NCBI GenBank assembly: GCA_964481765.1
Contig: CAYZVJ010000016.1
Span: 1 to 41,269 of the forward strand
Length of the DNA stretch: 41,269 nt
Source: G020353115 sp964481765
GTDB taxonomy: Bacteria; Bacteroidota; Bacteroidia; Bacteroidales; VadinHA17
Reading direction: 5' to 3'
Shown here one piece after another: positions 16,586 to 25,355 of the stretch. Position 1 is the stretch's first letter. Every line of letters begins with the position of its first letter. The translations under genes and the position numbers were made by a program. The notes beneath the pieces are model-generated. The model was not told the DNA's origin, did no database searches, and worked only from the letters and a program-made list of their open reading frames with translations.

Positions 16586-19123
16586 ATGTTCAGGAAGGTT
16601 TTATGCTCACTTCTGTTGCTGAAGATAATCATCTGCCCGATCCGTTCACAGGATATGAGGGTATTCCGGGATATTTTCAGGGAAGCCGAAGCCATTCTTC
16701 TTTACCTGGATGAAGAAAAAAAAGCCCTCCAACTGTTTCTCGAACTGGACCGCATGGATCCCGGGAGTGCCCACATCCAGTATAAGATCGGACTCTGTTA
16801 CCTGAATATCCAGGGAGAAAAGGAGAAAGCCATTCCCTACCTCATGGCAGCGTCAGAGGATATCTCGAAAGATTTTGTCTCTTCTTATAAAGAAAGGACT
16901 GCGCCGACCGATGCACTGTTCTATCTTGCACTCGCCTATCATGTAAACAATGACCTGGACAAAGCCATTGACGCCTACAATTTATTCATACAGCATGCCG
17001 ATATATCCAGCTACTACAATGTTGATTATGTGCAAGAACAGATTAACGGGTGTCTGCTGGCAAAAGAGATGCTTAAGAAGCCCGTGCCTATAAAAAAGGT
17101 TCTCCTGGATGACCGGCTAAACAGGGCAAACTTTGTAATCAATCCAGCCGTTTCCGGGAATGGATTAAGTATGGTTTATACAATCAAGCGGGAGGAGGGG
17201 TATCAGCTCTATTATACCACGAAAGGAGAACAGGGTTGGAAGAATCCCCGGAATATTACAGAGGAAATCGATGCACCAGGTGATGGGATAAGCTCCTCTC
17301 TGTCGAATGATGGAAAAACCCTGTTTGTATACCGCGATAACAGGGGTTTGGGAGACCTCTTCGTCAGTTACCTTGAGAAGGGACACTGGTCAGAACTGGA
17401 ATCGCTGGGCCGGAATATCAATACCAAATACTGGGAGAGCAGTTGCTGCCTCTCTCCGGATGGAAATACACTCTTCTTTTCAAGCAACCGCAATGGAGGG
17501 TATGGCCGGTTGGATATCTACCGCTCCGACAAAACTTCCAGCGGAGATTGGGGACCCCCAAAAAACCTGGGGCCTGTAGTAAATTCCCCCCTGATGGAGG
17601 ATTGTCCACAACTCACATCCGATGGTAAAACACTGTACTTTAGTTCCCAGGGCCATAACAGCCTGGGAGGATTTGACTTTTACTACAGCGAGAAAGGCAA
17701 AGGAAGGAGCTGGTCGTTACCGGTAAATCTGGGGTATCCAATCAATACTACGGATGACGACCTTTTTATCGCCCCGGTAGGAGCAGGAGATACACTCTTG
17801 TACTCCCATTACCAGGATGTTTCACCGGTAAAGAAATCAATCTACCAGATTATCCTCCATACGGTGGAACCACCCACATTAATCACCCTGCACGGTACTA
17901 CCCGCCTTCAGGATTCAAAAATACACAGTGAATCTGCCGTAACAGTGAGTGTGGTGGATACCCTGTCCGGCGATACCATTAAAACGGTCCTTCCCGAACC
18001 GGAAACGGGGAAATATCAGGTTGAAGTCGCTCCGGGTAACTATACCCTGGTGTTTCAATCCGAGGGATATGAACCCCAGGAACACCAGCTCATGGTGGGG
18101 AAAAGCTTTACTGTGCAGGATATTGCATTAAGCACACGCCTGGTTCCCAGGCAGGTTGCTTCCGGGGAATACCTTGCCATTGACAATATCTACTTCGACT
18201 TCGATGATTATTCAATCCTGGAAAGCGAAAAAATGAAGCTGGAAAAACTGGCAGCCATTATGTATCAATACCCACAACTGGAATTTGAGCTAACAGGACA
18301 CACGGATACTGTGGGAAGCAGGGCTTATAACATCCAGTTATCACAACGCCGGGCAAATGCAGTTGCACAGTATCTTTTCCGCAAGGGAATTAATCCCATA
18401 CGGCTCATTACCAAAGGATTGGGTGAGATTATAGCCGTCCCGAAAAATCAGCAGCAAACGATCACCGACCTGAATGATCCACAGTTTTTCAGACGGGTGG
18501 AAATGAAAATCCTGACATCCGATTCCCTTACAGAGATCCGGGAAGAGATGGCCCTGCCTCAGTACCTGCTGCCTAAAAACTCCCTGAAATACACAGTGAT
18601 CGTTGTGAAGGTTAAGGAACGGCTGCCGGATGGATTCTTCGATCAGTATGATATGGAAGAGTTGCGTTATATTCGTGAGCAACAAACAACTGACGGATAC
18701 ATCTATACACTGGGAAGTTTCCCGCAAAGACAACAAGCCGTACATCTGCTGGGTGAGCTCCAGGAACTGGGGTTCGAAGAAGCAGAAATGGTTGACCAGA
18801 ACGAACTGTCAGACAGGGTTGTGGAAGAGGAACCAGAAAAGGGTTTCTTTGAAATGCCTGAAAGAATCTCCGAAATCCCCTATTATACCATCCAGATCTT
18901 CGCATTGAGAGAAGCTCCGCACCCGGAAGCTTTCCGCGGAAGGAAGGATATCCTGGAATTTAAATGCAAAGATGGTTTTATCCGGTACTGTATCGGTAAA
19001 TACCAGGGCTATTCAAAAGCCCTGAAAGTGCTGCCTGCTATTCAAAAGGAGTGGTACATGGATGCTTTTATCCAGGATTACTCCAGGCTGGAAAAAGGAT
19101 TACCACCCGGAATGGAAGAGTAA
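16586..19123 (+). CDS. PorE-like TPR/propeller/OmpA protein with two SPOR-like domains
   Basis: The 845-residue product has an N-terminal signal peptide, TPR-like helices (about 25-175), then a PD40/WD40-like propeller with repeated S-x-DG-x-T/N-L-x-F motifs (LSNDGKTLFVYRD, LSPDGNTLFFSSN, LTSDGKTLYFSSQ; about 190-410). A carboxypeptidase-regulatory-like beta domain follows (about 430-525), then an OmpA peptidoglycan-binding domain (about 530-650) with IYFDFDDYSI, ELTGHTDTVGSRAYN and LSQRRANAVAQYL. This order matches PorE, a T9SS-associated peptidoglycan-binding protein of Porphyromonas. Unlike PorE it lacks a clear lipobox and continues for about 190 residues with two SPOR-like units (about 667-735 and 763-830). 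It probably links the outer-membrane/T9SS machinery to peptidoglycan; other OmpA paralogues share this layout, so the exact role is uncertain. Confidence 0.88.
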   Translation: MFRKVLCSLLLLKIIICPIRSQDMRVFRDIFREAEAILLYLDEEKKALQLFLELDRMDPGSAHIQYKIGLCYLNIQGEKEKAIPYLMAASEDISKDFVSSYKERTAPTDALFYLALAYHVNNDLDKAIDAYNLFIQHADISSYYNVDYVQEQINGCLLAKEMLKKPVPIKKVLLDDRLNRANFVINPAVSGNGLSMVYTIKREEGYQLYYTTKGEQGWKNPRNITEEIDAPGDGISSSLSNDGKTLFVYRDNRGLGDLFVSYLEKGHWSELESLGRNINTKYWESSCCLSPDGNTLFFSSNRNGGYGRLDIYRSDKTSSGDWGPPKNLGPVVNSPLMEDCPQLTSDGKTLYFSSQGHNSLGGFDFYYSEKGKGRSWSLPVNLGYPINTTDDDLFIAPVGAGDTLLYSHYQDVSPVKKSIYQIILHTVEPPTLITLHGTTRLQDSKIHSESAVTVSVVDTLSGDTIKTVLPEPETGKYQVEVAPGNYTLVFQSEGYEPQEHQLMVGKSFTVQDIALSTRLVPRQVASGEYLAIDNIYFDFDDYSILESEKMKLEKLAAIMYQYPQLEFELTGHTDTVGSRAYNIQLSQRRANAVAQYLFRKGINPIRLITKGLGEIIAVPKNQQQTITDLNDPQFFRRVEMKILTSDSLTEIREEMALPQYLLPKNSLKYTVIVVKVKERLPDGFFDQYDMEELRYIREQQTTDGYIYTLGSFPQRQQAVHLLGELQELGFEEAEMVDQNELSDRVVEEEPEKGFFEMPERISEIPYYTIQIFALREAPHPEAFRGRKDILEFKCKDGFIRYCIGKYQGYSKALKVLPAIQKEWYMDAFIQDYSRLEKGLPPGMEE

Positions 19124-19143
19124 ATCAGTAATATGCTCAAACA

Positions 19144-19746
19144 ATGAAAAAATTTACCTTCCTGTTCATCCTGTTCTTTCCCGTTCTCATTACTTATTCG
19201 CAAAAATATGTCGGTCCAAAAGACCTGGTACCGGGAACATTCACCGATGAGAGAGACCATAAAACCTATCGCAGTATCACGATTGGCGGGAAAGTCTGGA
19301 TGGCAGAAAACCTGAATTATGCTGTCGGTATCGGATCATGGTGCTATTCGTTGAATGTCCTCAATAAAATGACCGGAAAACCGAGTGAAGGCTGTGATCA
19401 ATATGGTAGATTATATACCTGGGAAACAGCACAGAAGGTATGTCCGGATGGCTGGCATCTTCCCTCCGATGAGGAATGGAATGCCCTGATACAAGCATTC
19501 GGTGGTGAGCCCGCAGTAAAAGAGAAGACAAAGGTTGATAACTATTTGGATTTCAATGCACAACTGGGAGGTTTCCGGAACGGGTTTGGTGTGTTCCGTG
19601 GAATCGATGCTACCGGCTTCTATTGGTCCAGTTCAGAAAGTGAAAATGGAGGCTCCTACCGCCGCTTCGATAAAGAGGCATTCGTTCTGTGGTATCAAGC
19701 CGCTAAAGACTATGGATTCAGCGTAAGATGCATGAAAAACGACTGA
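19144..19746 (+). CDS. FISUMP domain protein, exported
   Basis: The 200-residue product has a signal peptide (MKKFTFLFILFFPVLITYSQ) and one Fibrobacter succinogenes major paralogous (FISUMP/TIGR02145) domain filling the rest. Signatures are FTDERDHKTYRSITIGGKVW, WMAENLNY, YGRLYTWETAQKVCPDGWHL, PSDEEWNAL, then ATGFYWSSSES and a closing SVRCMKND. Two Cys pairs (WCYS/GCDQ and VCPDG/RCMK) may form disulfides. Members are surface or secreted proteins of unknown function. The gene starts 20 bp after the PorE-like gene with no terminator between, so the two are likely co-transcribed. Confidence 0.92.
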   Translation: MKKFTFLFILFFPVLITYSQKYVGPKDLVPGTFTDERDHKTYRSITIGGKVWMAENLNYAVGIGSWCYSLNVLNKMTGKPSEGCDQYGRLYTWETAQKVCPDGWHLPSDEEWNALIQAFGGEPAVKEKTKVDNYLDFNAQLGGFRNGFGVFRGIDATGFYWSSSESENGGSYRRFDKEAFVLWYQAAKDYGFSVRCMKND

Positions 19747-19877
19747 TTTTGATCTGCAAATTTTTCCTTTTATCTTGAAAAAATCTTACCTTCATGGGAA
19801 ATTTAATGAAATAAGAATAGTCAGTTTATGAAGTATCTCCGGATCAAGGATGTTCCCGGATCCAATAAATAGCGGCC

Positions 19878-20996
19878 ATGGATAAATATATTACCAAACT
19901 TCTGAAAACAGCTAACCGGATCATCATCCCCGAACTGGGTGCTTTTATTGTAAAAAAAGACGAACCGGGAACCATCCTCTTTAACGAGTTCCTGAAATTC
20001 AACGATGGTGTATTTGTGGGTTATGTTGCCGAACAGGAAAGCATTGAAAAGGAAGAAGCACTCGAAAAAACAGAAAATTTTGTAAAGCAGATCTTTCTTC
20101 AACTGGAGAAGGGAGAGTCTCATGTTATTGAGAATCTGGGAGCATTCCAAAAAGATGAAAAAGGGAAAATTCAATTCATCCCCATTGCAGCTGTAAAAGA
20201 GGAGGAATTGGAGGAGAAGAAAGAAGAAGAGAAGGCAGAAAAAAAGAAAAAGAAGGCAGAAGAGAAAGAATCGGTGAAGCTCGCAGCCGGTATGCCGGAG
20301 GAATCCAAAGAGTTGATCGAGCTGGAGGAAAAAGAGAAAGAACCTGTGGCGGAAGAAGAGGAAACGGAAGAACTGCCGGAGAAGGAGGAGGAGATCGAAA
20401 AGGTTGAAGAGAAACCACCGGAAAAAGTGGAAGAAGAAGAACCCTCCTTTATCTATGAAGAAAAGAAAAAATCAAAAGGTTATCTGTGGCTGTTGTTGCT
20501 ATTGATTCCGGTTGCACTATTCCTGATCTGGTTTTTCTTCCTGAGAGACGGTAAACCGGTAGAGCAGGCAGTACAACCGGTACCAGCAGAAACAGAAGAG
20601 GCAATAACAACCCAACCGGAAGCAGTTGCTGAAGAGGGTGAGGAGACAGCAATAACCGGGGAGGAGGGTGCTGTTGAAGAAGTTGCAGAAACTGCCGAAC
20701 CACAACAACCGGAAGCAATACCCGAAAAACCCGAGGTAGACGAGGAGGTGACACAACCCGTAGTTTCAGGAAAGAAACGATTCTATATCGTTGCCGGTTG
20801 TTTCGAAATCGAGGAGAATGCGGATAAATACGTCAGATTGCTGAGAGACAAAGGATACGATTCCGAGAAATTCGGTATGATCGGCAGGCTCCATGCCGTT
20901 AGCGTTTACTCTAATCCCTCAAGAAGTGAGGCCATCAGAAAACTGCACGAGATCCGAGAAACCGTCGAACCAAACGCCTGGCTTCTGTATTATTAA
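19878..20996 (+). CDS. HU-CCDC81 / SPOR membrane protein
   Basis: The 372-residue product has an HU-like CCDC81_bac domain at about 1-100, including IIIPELGAFIVKKDEPG and VIENLGAFQKDEKGKIQF. Next come a Lys/Glu-rich linker (about 105-195), one membrane helix (GYLWLLLLLIPVALFLIWFF, about 202-223), an acidic Pro/Glu/Ala-rich periplasmic linker, and a C-terminal SPOR domain (about 298-372: RFYIVAGCFEIEENADKYV and GRLHAVSVYSNPS). SPOR domains bind denuded septal peptidoglycan, and bacterial CCDC81-type HU domains may contact nucleic acid or cytoplasmic partners. It is therefore a candidate link between cytoplasm and division site. It follows the PorE-like/FISUMP pair by 131 bp. A partial -7 match (TATCTTG, 19771-19777) could give it its own promoter. 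Confidence 0.9.
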   Translation: MDKYITKLLKTANRIIIPELGAFIVKKDEPGTILFNEFLKFNDGVFVGYVAEQESIEKEEALEKTENFVKQIFLQLEKGESHVIENLGAFQKDEKGKIQFIPIAAVKEEELEEKKEEEKAEKKKKKAEEKESVKLAAGMPEESKELIELEEKEKEPVAEEEETEELPEKEEEIEKVEEKPPEKVEEEEPSFIYEEKKKSKGYLWLLLLLIPVALFLIWFFFLRDGKPVEQAVQPVPAETEEAITTQPEAVAEEGEETAITGEEGAVEEVAETAEPQQPEAIPEKPEVDEEVTQPVVSGKKRFYIVAGCFEIEENADKYVRLLRDKGYDSEKFGMIGRLHAVSVYSNPSRSEAIRKLHEIRETVEPNAWLLYY

Positions 20997-21029
20997 TCAA
21001 ACAAGGTTTTGGGTTCCGCTCATCCCTAT

Positions 21030-21071
21030 CAGTCAGACGGCCTTGCAGATCGCACGATGGCCGTCAGACTG
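21030..21071. repeat. GTCAGAC-core hairpin
   Basis: CAGTCAGACGGCC (21030-21042) and GGCCGTCAGACTG (21059-21071) pair with one mismatch. The same GTCAGAC core appears in the hairpin at 34837-34872. Confidence 0.6.
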
Positions 21072-21122
21072 TCCGTGGAAAAATAGCCAAACAGTGGCGA
21101 CATGTCATTAGAAGGTGTAAAT

Positions 21123-21158
21123 TCACCGGGTGATTTGGAATCAGGAATCACCCGGTGA
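21123..21158 (+). terminator. Strong hairpin after the HU/SPOR gene
   Basis: A perfect 13-bp stem, TCACCGGGTGATT (21123-21135) with AATCACCCGGTGA (21146-21158), has a 10-nt loop and is followed by a T-rich stretch (21165-21180). It probably terminates transcription before the nSTAND gene. Confidence 0.6.
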
Positions 21159-21222
21159 GTAAATCATTTCTTTTTATTCCATTTAACATTTTTGACACTT
21201 TACGCTTATTAAAGATTTTATG

Positions 21223-21230
21223 TACATTTA
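21223..21230 (+). promoter_or_regulatory. Candidate -7 box for the nSTAND gene
   Basis: TACATTTA is one mismatch from TAnnTTTG and would start transcription near 21234. That excludes an ATG at 21220 as start and supports ATG 21265. A TTTG at 21191-21194 is 28 nt upstream, longer than usual. Confidence 0.3.
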
Positions 21231-21264
21231 TGGGATAAACCTTTTAACCCTGTCGAAACTACCC

Positions 21265-24180
21265 ATGCAGAAAAGTCCGTTTAAATTTCTCGATTCGTAT
21301 ACCAAAGAGGACCGGGATATATTCTTCGGTCGTGACCGCGAAATTGAAGAGATGTACCAGAAAGTGTTTGAAAGTAAAATCCTGCTTGTCTATGGGATTT
21401 CCGGTACCGGCAAAACCTCCCTCATCAATTGTGGATTGGCCAATAAGTTCGAAGATTCGGATTGGCTTCCCGTGACAGTACGAAGAGGAAGGAATATGCT
21501 TGAAAGTTTGGTTGGGGAACTTCAGAAGCATGCGATTAGTCCCCCCTCGTCCGCCAGCTGGCGGGCACTCCCCCCAGGGGGAGACATGCCTGCGCGCATT
21601 GTTAAAACTTTAAAATCGATTTACCTGGATCATTTTAAGCCGATTTACCTGATATTCGATCAATTTGAAGAGCTGTTCATTTTTGGAGATAAAAATGAAC
21701 GGGGTGAGTTCATTCAAACCGTAAAGAAAGTTGTTGATTCCGATGTGCAATGCCGGTTTATCTTTTCAATCCGGGAAGAATACCTGGCCGGAGTAACCGA
21801 GTTTGAACAAACCATTCCTGATTTCCTGTCGAACAGGATGCGAATCGAGAAGATGACCTGGAGCAATGCCAAAAAAGTAATTGAAGAGCCTTGCAAAGTT
21901 CAGGGGATCCGGGTTGAAGAAGGACTGACAGAAAAAATCCTGGGAAAACTGAGTCCGGAAAGTACGGAAGTAGAGTTAACTTATTTACAGGTGTTGCTGG
22001 ATAAGATGTACAGGATCGCTTCACGGAACGCTCAACATCCAAAAAAAGAAGGAGAAGAGCAAAGTGTAAACGGCATAGGAAAGGAAGGTGATTCTAAATT
22101 GCATTTCGTCAAATCATATTTAAGTGAAATAGGAGACGTCTCCGATCTCCTTGGAAGTTTCCTGGAAGAGCAGATCAGTCAGCTGGATAATCCGGAAACC
22201 GGACTTGTCATATTGAAATCATTTGTTTCGGCCAAAGGGACTAAACGGCAGGTGATACTGGAAGAGGTTATAGAATTTTCAAAAACCCTGGGGAAGAATA
22301 TATCAGAAGAAAAGTCAAAAGAATTGATCATCCGATTCGTAAAACTGAGAATCTTAAGAGACAGGGATGAAAATGAAAGGTATGAACTCAGACACGATAG
22401 CCTGGCAACCAAAATCTTTGAAAAGATCACCCTGGCTGAAAAAGAGTTGCTTGAAGTGAGACAATTCATTGAAAATGCATTTTATAGCTATCAAAAACGG
22501 GGTATTCTTTTGAGTATTGAAGACCTGGAGTATATTGCAACGTATGAAAGAAGGATGTTTTTGCAGGGAGAATTGAGTGAATTTGTAAATCAAAGCAAAC
22601 ACCATCTGGCTGCCAGGGAAAGGGCATTCAGGCGTATCTTAACCTATTCTGCCATCGGTTTTTTATTTATTATCCTTGTCGTTATCATCTATACGGTCAG
22701 GTCATCCGGGAGTTTAAAATCACAGAAATTTGTTTTAGCTTCTTTTCTCCAGCATGATTTTTCTCCCGCCTTGAGTTTTGAATCTGCCCTGGAAGCCTAT
22801 CGAAAAGACACGGCATCAACCTATGCCATTAAGACCCTGTTCGATTCATTCTATGCATTGCTGGAAGATGGGCCTTTTTATGATTCACTGGGGAATGAGC
22901 TGAATCCGGGTAAAGCCCTGTTCGATTTTACTCCCTGCGATTCAGAAATTATGGATGCCCGTTTTTCAGATGACGGGGAATACATTTATGGATATCTTGC
23001 TGACAACAGTATCAGGATCTGGAACCGGAAGGGGATAGAGCTGTTTTCTGAGAAAGCAGATAACTCATCCATCCTGAGTGTTAAACTGGCACCGGATAAT
23101 AGCATTATTACAGCCCTTTCATCAGACAGCACTCTCCATGTCTGGAACAGGAATGGAGAACTGATTTGCTCCATAAAAGCCGGTTATGAACCATTGAACC
23201 CGCATGATGTTGTAAGTTTCTCCCCGAAAGACGGTATCTTTTCCTGTATCGGAACGGATAATCAGATCAATATCTATGATTTTACGGGAAAGTTGTTGTA
23301 TGAACTGGATGGGCATTGTGCATCGGTAAACGCCGTTGATTTTTCACCAAATGGCAGATACATCGCTTCCGGTTCGAAAGATACAACGATCATCATCTGG
23401 AAACTGGATAGTATTACCGGAAGATACCAGTACGCAAAACAGATTTTAAACTTTCAGGATGTAATATGGTCGGTTGATTTTGCCGAAAACTCACGATATA
23501 TTTTGTGTACATCGACCGATACTTCATCCTTGGATCCATGCGTTTGCCACCTGGTAAGATTTAACGGTGAAAAAAGGGATATTATATACGGGTTTTACGA
23601 TACCGCTTTCCTGAATAAAGATACGTTACTCTACGATTACAGGGTAACCGGTAAGGTTGTATCTGCCAGGTTTGCTGCGAATGATGCTGCGATTATTGTT
23701 ACCTGTCTGAATGAGGGAATACCTCCTAATGATAACAATTTACATCCGGGGATAAATCAGGATTTTGTCAGATACAGGATCCGGTTCTCCCTCAATAGTA
23801 ACAGAAAACTTATGGCTGAAAACAGGGTGCTCAGAGGTTATAAATGGCGGACGACCTTTAAGCGGAGCAAAAACGTCTATTACTATAGTGGTATCGACTT
23901 TTCCAAACGTGAATGTGTTGCAGCCACTATTTCGGACAGACCACAAACCATTTTGTACCACTGGGATAAATTAGCCCTTGCAACGTTTAAGGGAACCCAT
24001 CCTGTCTTCTCTCCGGACGGGAAATACTTGCTCTGCATAGACAACCAAACATTGTATTTATACCCATCGGATGAGAAAGAGATGATCCGGTTGGCTGAAG
24101 AGGAATTGATTTTTGGAAAGCTGGAGTCAAACATCAGGGACTGGACAGACTTTTTTGATTTAAAGAACACACCCTATTAA
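21265..24180 (+). CDS. Membrane-anchored nSTAND NTPase with WD40 repeats
   Basis: The start is placed at ATG 21265 (MQKSPFKFLDSYTKEDRDIFFGRD) because family members begin this way; the upstream ATG at 21220 adds 15 odd residues. In this numbering (971 aa) Walker A GISGTGKTS is at 44-52, Walker B LIFDQFEEL at about 129-137, and FIFSIREEYL near 170. These are typical of novel STAND ATPases. A helical region follows, then one membrane helix at about 458-480 (IGFLFIILVVIIYTV), then WD40-like repeats (SDDGEYIYGYLADNSIRIW, VNAVDFSPNGRYIASGSKD). So the ATPase is cytoplasmic-facing or periplasmic depending on topology, with a propeller sensor on the other side of the membrane. Residues about 91-110 are encoded by an inserted GC-rich palindrome. 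STAND proteins act as signal switches; the ligand is unknown. Its stop interlocks with the convergent gene. Confidence 0.9.
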   Translation: MQKSPFKFLDSYTKEDRDIFFGRDREIEEMYQKVFESKILLVYGISGTGKTSLINCGLANKFEDSDWLPVTVRRGRNMLESLVGELQKHAISPPSSASWRALPPGGDMPARIVKTLKSIYLDHFKPIYLIFDQFEELFIFGDKNERGEFIQTVKKVVDSDVQCRFIFSIREEYLAGVTEFEQTIPDFLSNRMRIEKMTWSNAKKVIEEPCKVQGIRVEEGLTEKILGKLSPESTEVELTYLQVLLDKMYRIASRNAQHPKKEGEEQSVNGIGKEGDSKLHFVKSYLSEIGDVSDLLGSFLEEQISQLDNPETGLVILKSFVSAKGTKRQVILEEVIEFSKTLGKNISEEKSKELIIRFVKLRILRDRDENERYELRHDSLATKIFEKITLAEKELLEVRQFIENAFYSYQKRGILLSIEDLEYIATYERRMFLQGELSEFVNQSKHHLAARERAFRRILTYSAIGFLFIILVVIIYTVRSSGSLKSQKFVLASFLQHDFSPALSFESALEAYRKDTASTYAIKTLFDSFYALLEDGPFYDSLGNELNPGKALFDFTPCDSEIMDARFSDDGEYIYGYLADNSIRIWNRKGIELFSEKADNSSILSVKLAPDNSIITALSSDSTLHVWNRNGELICSIKAGYEPLNPHDVVSFSPKDGIFSCIGTDNQINIYDFTGKLLYELDGHCASVNAVDFSPNGRYIASGSKDTTIIIWKLDSITGRYQYAKQILNFQDVIWSVDFAENSRYILCTSTDTSSLDPCVCHLVRFNGEKRDIIYGFYDTAFLNKDTLLYDYRVTGKVVSARFAANDAAIIVTCLNEGIPPNDNNLHPGINQDFVRYRIRFSLNSNRKLMAENRVLRGYKWRTTFKRSKNVYYYSGIDFSKRECVAATISDRPQTILYHWDKLALATFKGTHPVFSPDGKYLLCIDNQTLYLYPSDEKEMIRLAEEELIFGKLESNIRDWTDFFDLKNTPY
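21540..21592. repeat. GC-rich palindromic repeat inserted in frame in the nSTAND gene
   Basis: The stretch contains a perfect 14-bp palindrome CCGCCAGCTGGCGG (21551-21564) and CTCCCCC-CA-GGGGGAG (21568-21583). Its composition differs sharply from the flanking AT-richer coding sequence. A related hairpin, TCCCCCTC-CT-GAGGGGGA, sits in the spacer at 33707-33724. The reading frame is kept, adding residues such as SPPSSASWRALPPGGD. Confidence 0.75.
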
Positions 24181-25106
24181 TCGATCTCGCTTTCATAATC
24201 CTCCATCCAGAAATGAACTTTCTCGGTTTTTGAAAATTCGATAAAGAATATTTTCCTGTATGTAGAATCAGGTAAAAGAAATGTAAGTGAGAATACAACC
24301 AGGAAAAAGAGAAGCGGAAGCAGGATCACCTTATAAAAGAACTGCCTTTGTGATTTCAACCATTCAACAAAATTGGAAAAGGGGAGGCTGATAAAAAGGG
24401 CAATGGATGCTAACAGGAACAGGACAACACCGATGGCATCCAGTGACCTGGTAAATGCGGGCTGCTCACTTGAAAACTTGAAAAATAGCAAAAGAAAAAT
24501 AAAGCAGTTCACATAGCAAAAGGCGGATATAAAACGCCTGAATGGTCTGTTTTCCTTTGATTTTTTAGAGTGCATGATTGCCAAAAAAAGGAAGCCGTAG
24601 AACGAGAGAAAAAAACAGAATCCAACAATAAATCCAGCCTCTTCAATACCAAACCGGTTAAGCACTAACCCCAGTACTATCCCGGTAAATAACCCCAGGA
24701 AAATGTTGTCAAACAGATTCAGGTAGCAGGTTATGCTGTATATACTCGATAATACAAATACTCCTCCCAGTCCACTTAATATCGTAGCGCCGTATACAAA
24801 TGTTGAATATTTGTCGAGTGGTAAAATTGAGGCGATGAGTAAAAGCAATCCCGACACCACCAGAAGAATAAGAAACGGTTTCTTTTGATCCGGGGATAGC
24901 TTGCTTCGTACACCGTTAAGAAATCCAACAGATAAAATCCCAAAGATACCAACGGCCATACCATAAAAACCGAGGAGCATTGTATGAATATAATTTCCAG
25001 GTGAAATTAATTCAGTCAAAACCACAACAAAAGGCAATGTAACCATAGTCAGAATGGCAAACAGCCAGGCTAATCGAAGAAGCTTTTTTACATTTATTGC
25101 ACTCAT
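24177..25106 (-). CDS. Polytopic membrane protein, unknown function
   Basis: I do not recognise a family. The ~309-residue product has about eight to ten hydrophobic helices: near residues 10-35, 42-62, 78-98, 105-130, 135-180, 200-225, 230-250 and 262-285. It ends in a short, charged soluble tail (FSKTEKVHFWMEDYESEID). The start is placed at ATG 25106; the longest reading frame begins with TTG at 25136, and a TATCTTTA -7-like box overlaps that TTG, which argues against it. The stop (TTA at 24177-24179) interlocks with the stop of the convergent nSTAND gene, so neither can have a terminator between. A functional link to the nSTAND protein is possible but not shown. Confidence 0.75.
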   Translation of the reverse strand: MSAINVKKLLRLAWLFAILTMVTLPFVVVLTELISPGNYIHTMLLGFYGMAVGIFGILSVGFLNGVRSKLSPDQKKPFLILLVVSGLLLLIASILPLDKYSTFVYGATILSGLGGVFVLSSIYSITCYLNLFDNIFLGLFTGIVLGLVLNRFGIEEAGFIVGFCFFLSFYGFLFLAIMHSKKSKENRPFRRFISAFCYVNCFIFLLLFFKFSSEQPAFTRSLDAIGVVLFLLASIALFISLPFSNFVEWLKSQRQFFYKVILLPLLFFLVVFSLTFLLPDSTYRKIFFIEFSKTEKVHFWMEDYESEID

Positions 25107-25240
25107 GCGTTTTGTATTGATGTTGTTCTGCCTCAATAAAGATAATGAATTTTGAATTGTTCCGTCTCGATGGATCGATAAATGGGCTCACACTTCCGGC
25201 AGATTAACGAACATTCAAAATTTGCCTTTTGCATAACTTA

Positions 25241-25305
25241 CTTCGTCCTCCGAAGCTTTCTTTGACAGCTGGAACCTTGGTGAAGGCTGTAGCGAAGGAG
25301 GATCA
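25241..25305. repeat. CTTCGTCCTCCGAAG / GCGAAGGAGGA repeat
   Basis: CTTCGTCCTCCGAAGCTTT (25241-25259) and GTAGCGAAGGAGGATC (25289-25304) form an imperfect inverted pair around a 29-nt insert. Similar cctccgaag...gaaggagg elements are common between genes in Bacteroidota. It lies in the gene-poor stretch 25107-25330. Confidence 0.6.
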
Positions 25306-25329
25306 ACGTATAACTAATAACTTTTAACA

Positions 25330-25355
25330 GTTAACGGCGGTGCACCGCCGTTAAC
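25330..25355. other. Perfect 26-bp palindrome over the SDR stop codon
   Basis: GTTAACGGCGGTG followed by its exact reverse complement, with no spacer. On the minus strand it encodes the last SDR residues (V-L-T-A-V-H-R-R) and the TAA stop. It could act as an mRNA 3' hairpin, but no clear T-run follows. Confidence 0.7.

Noticed and set aside
20176..20754. Long minus-strand ORFs opposite the HU/SPOR gene
   Set aside because: They are mirror images of the Glu/Lys-rich and Pro/Glu-rich linkers, giving Leu/Pro-rich translations without real features.
21220..21264. Upstream ATG at 21220 as the nSTAND start
   Set aside because: It adds 15 residues not typical of the family and overlaps the candidate -7 box; ATG 21265 gives the usual N-terminus.
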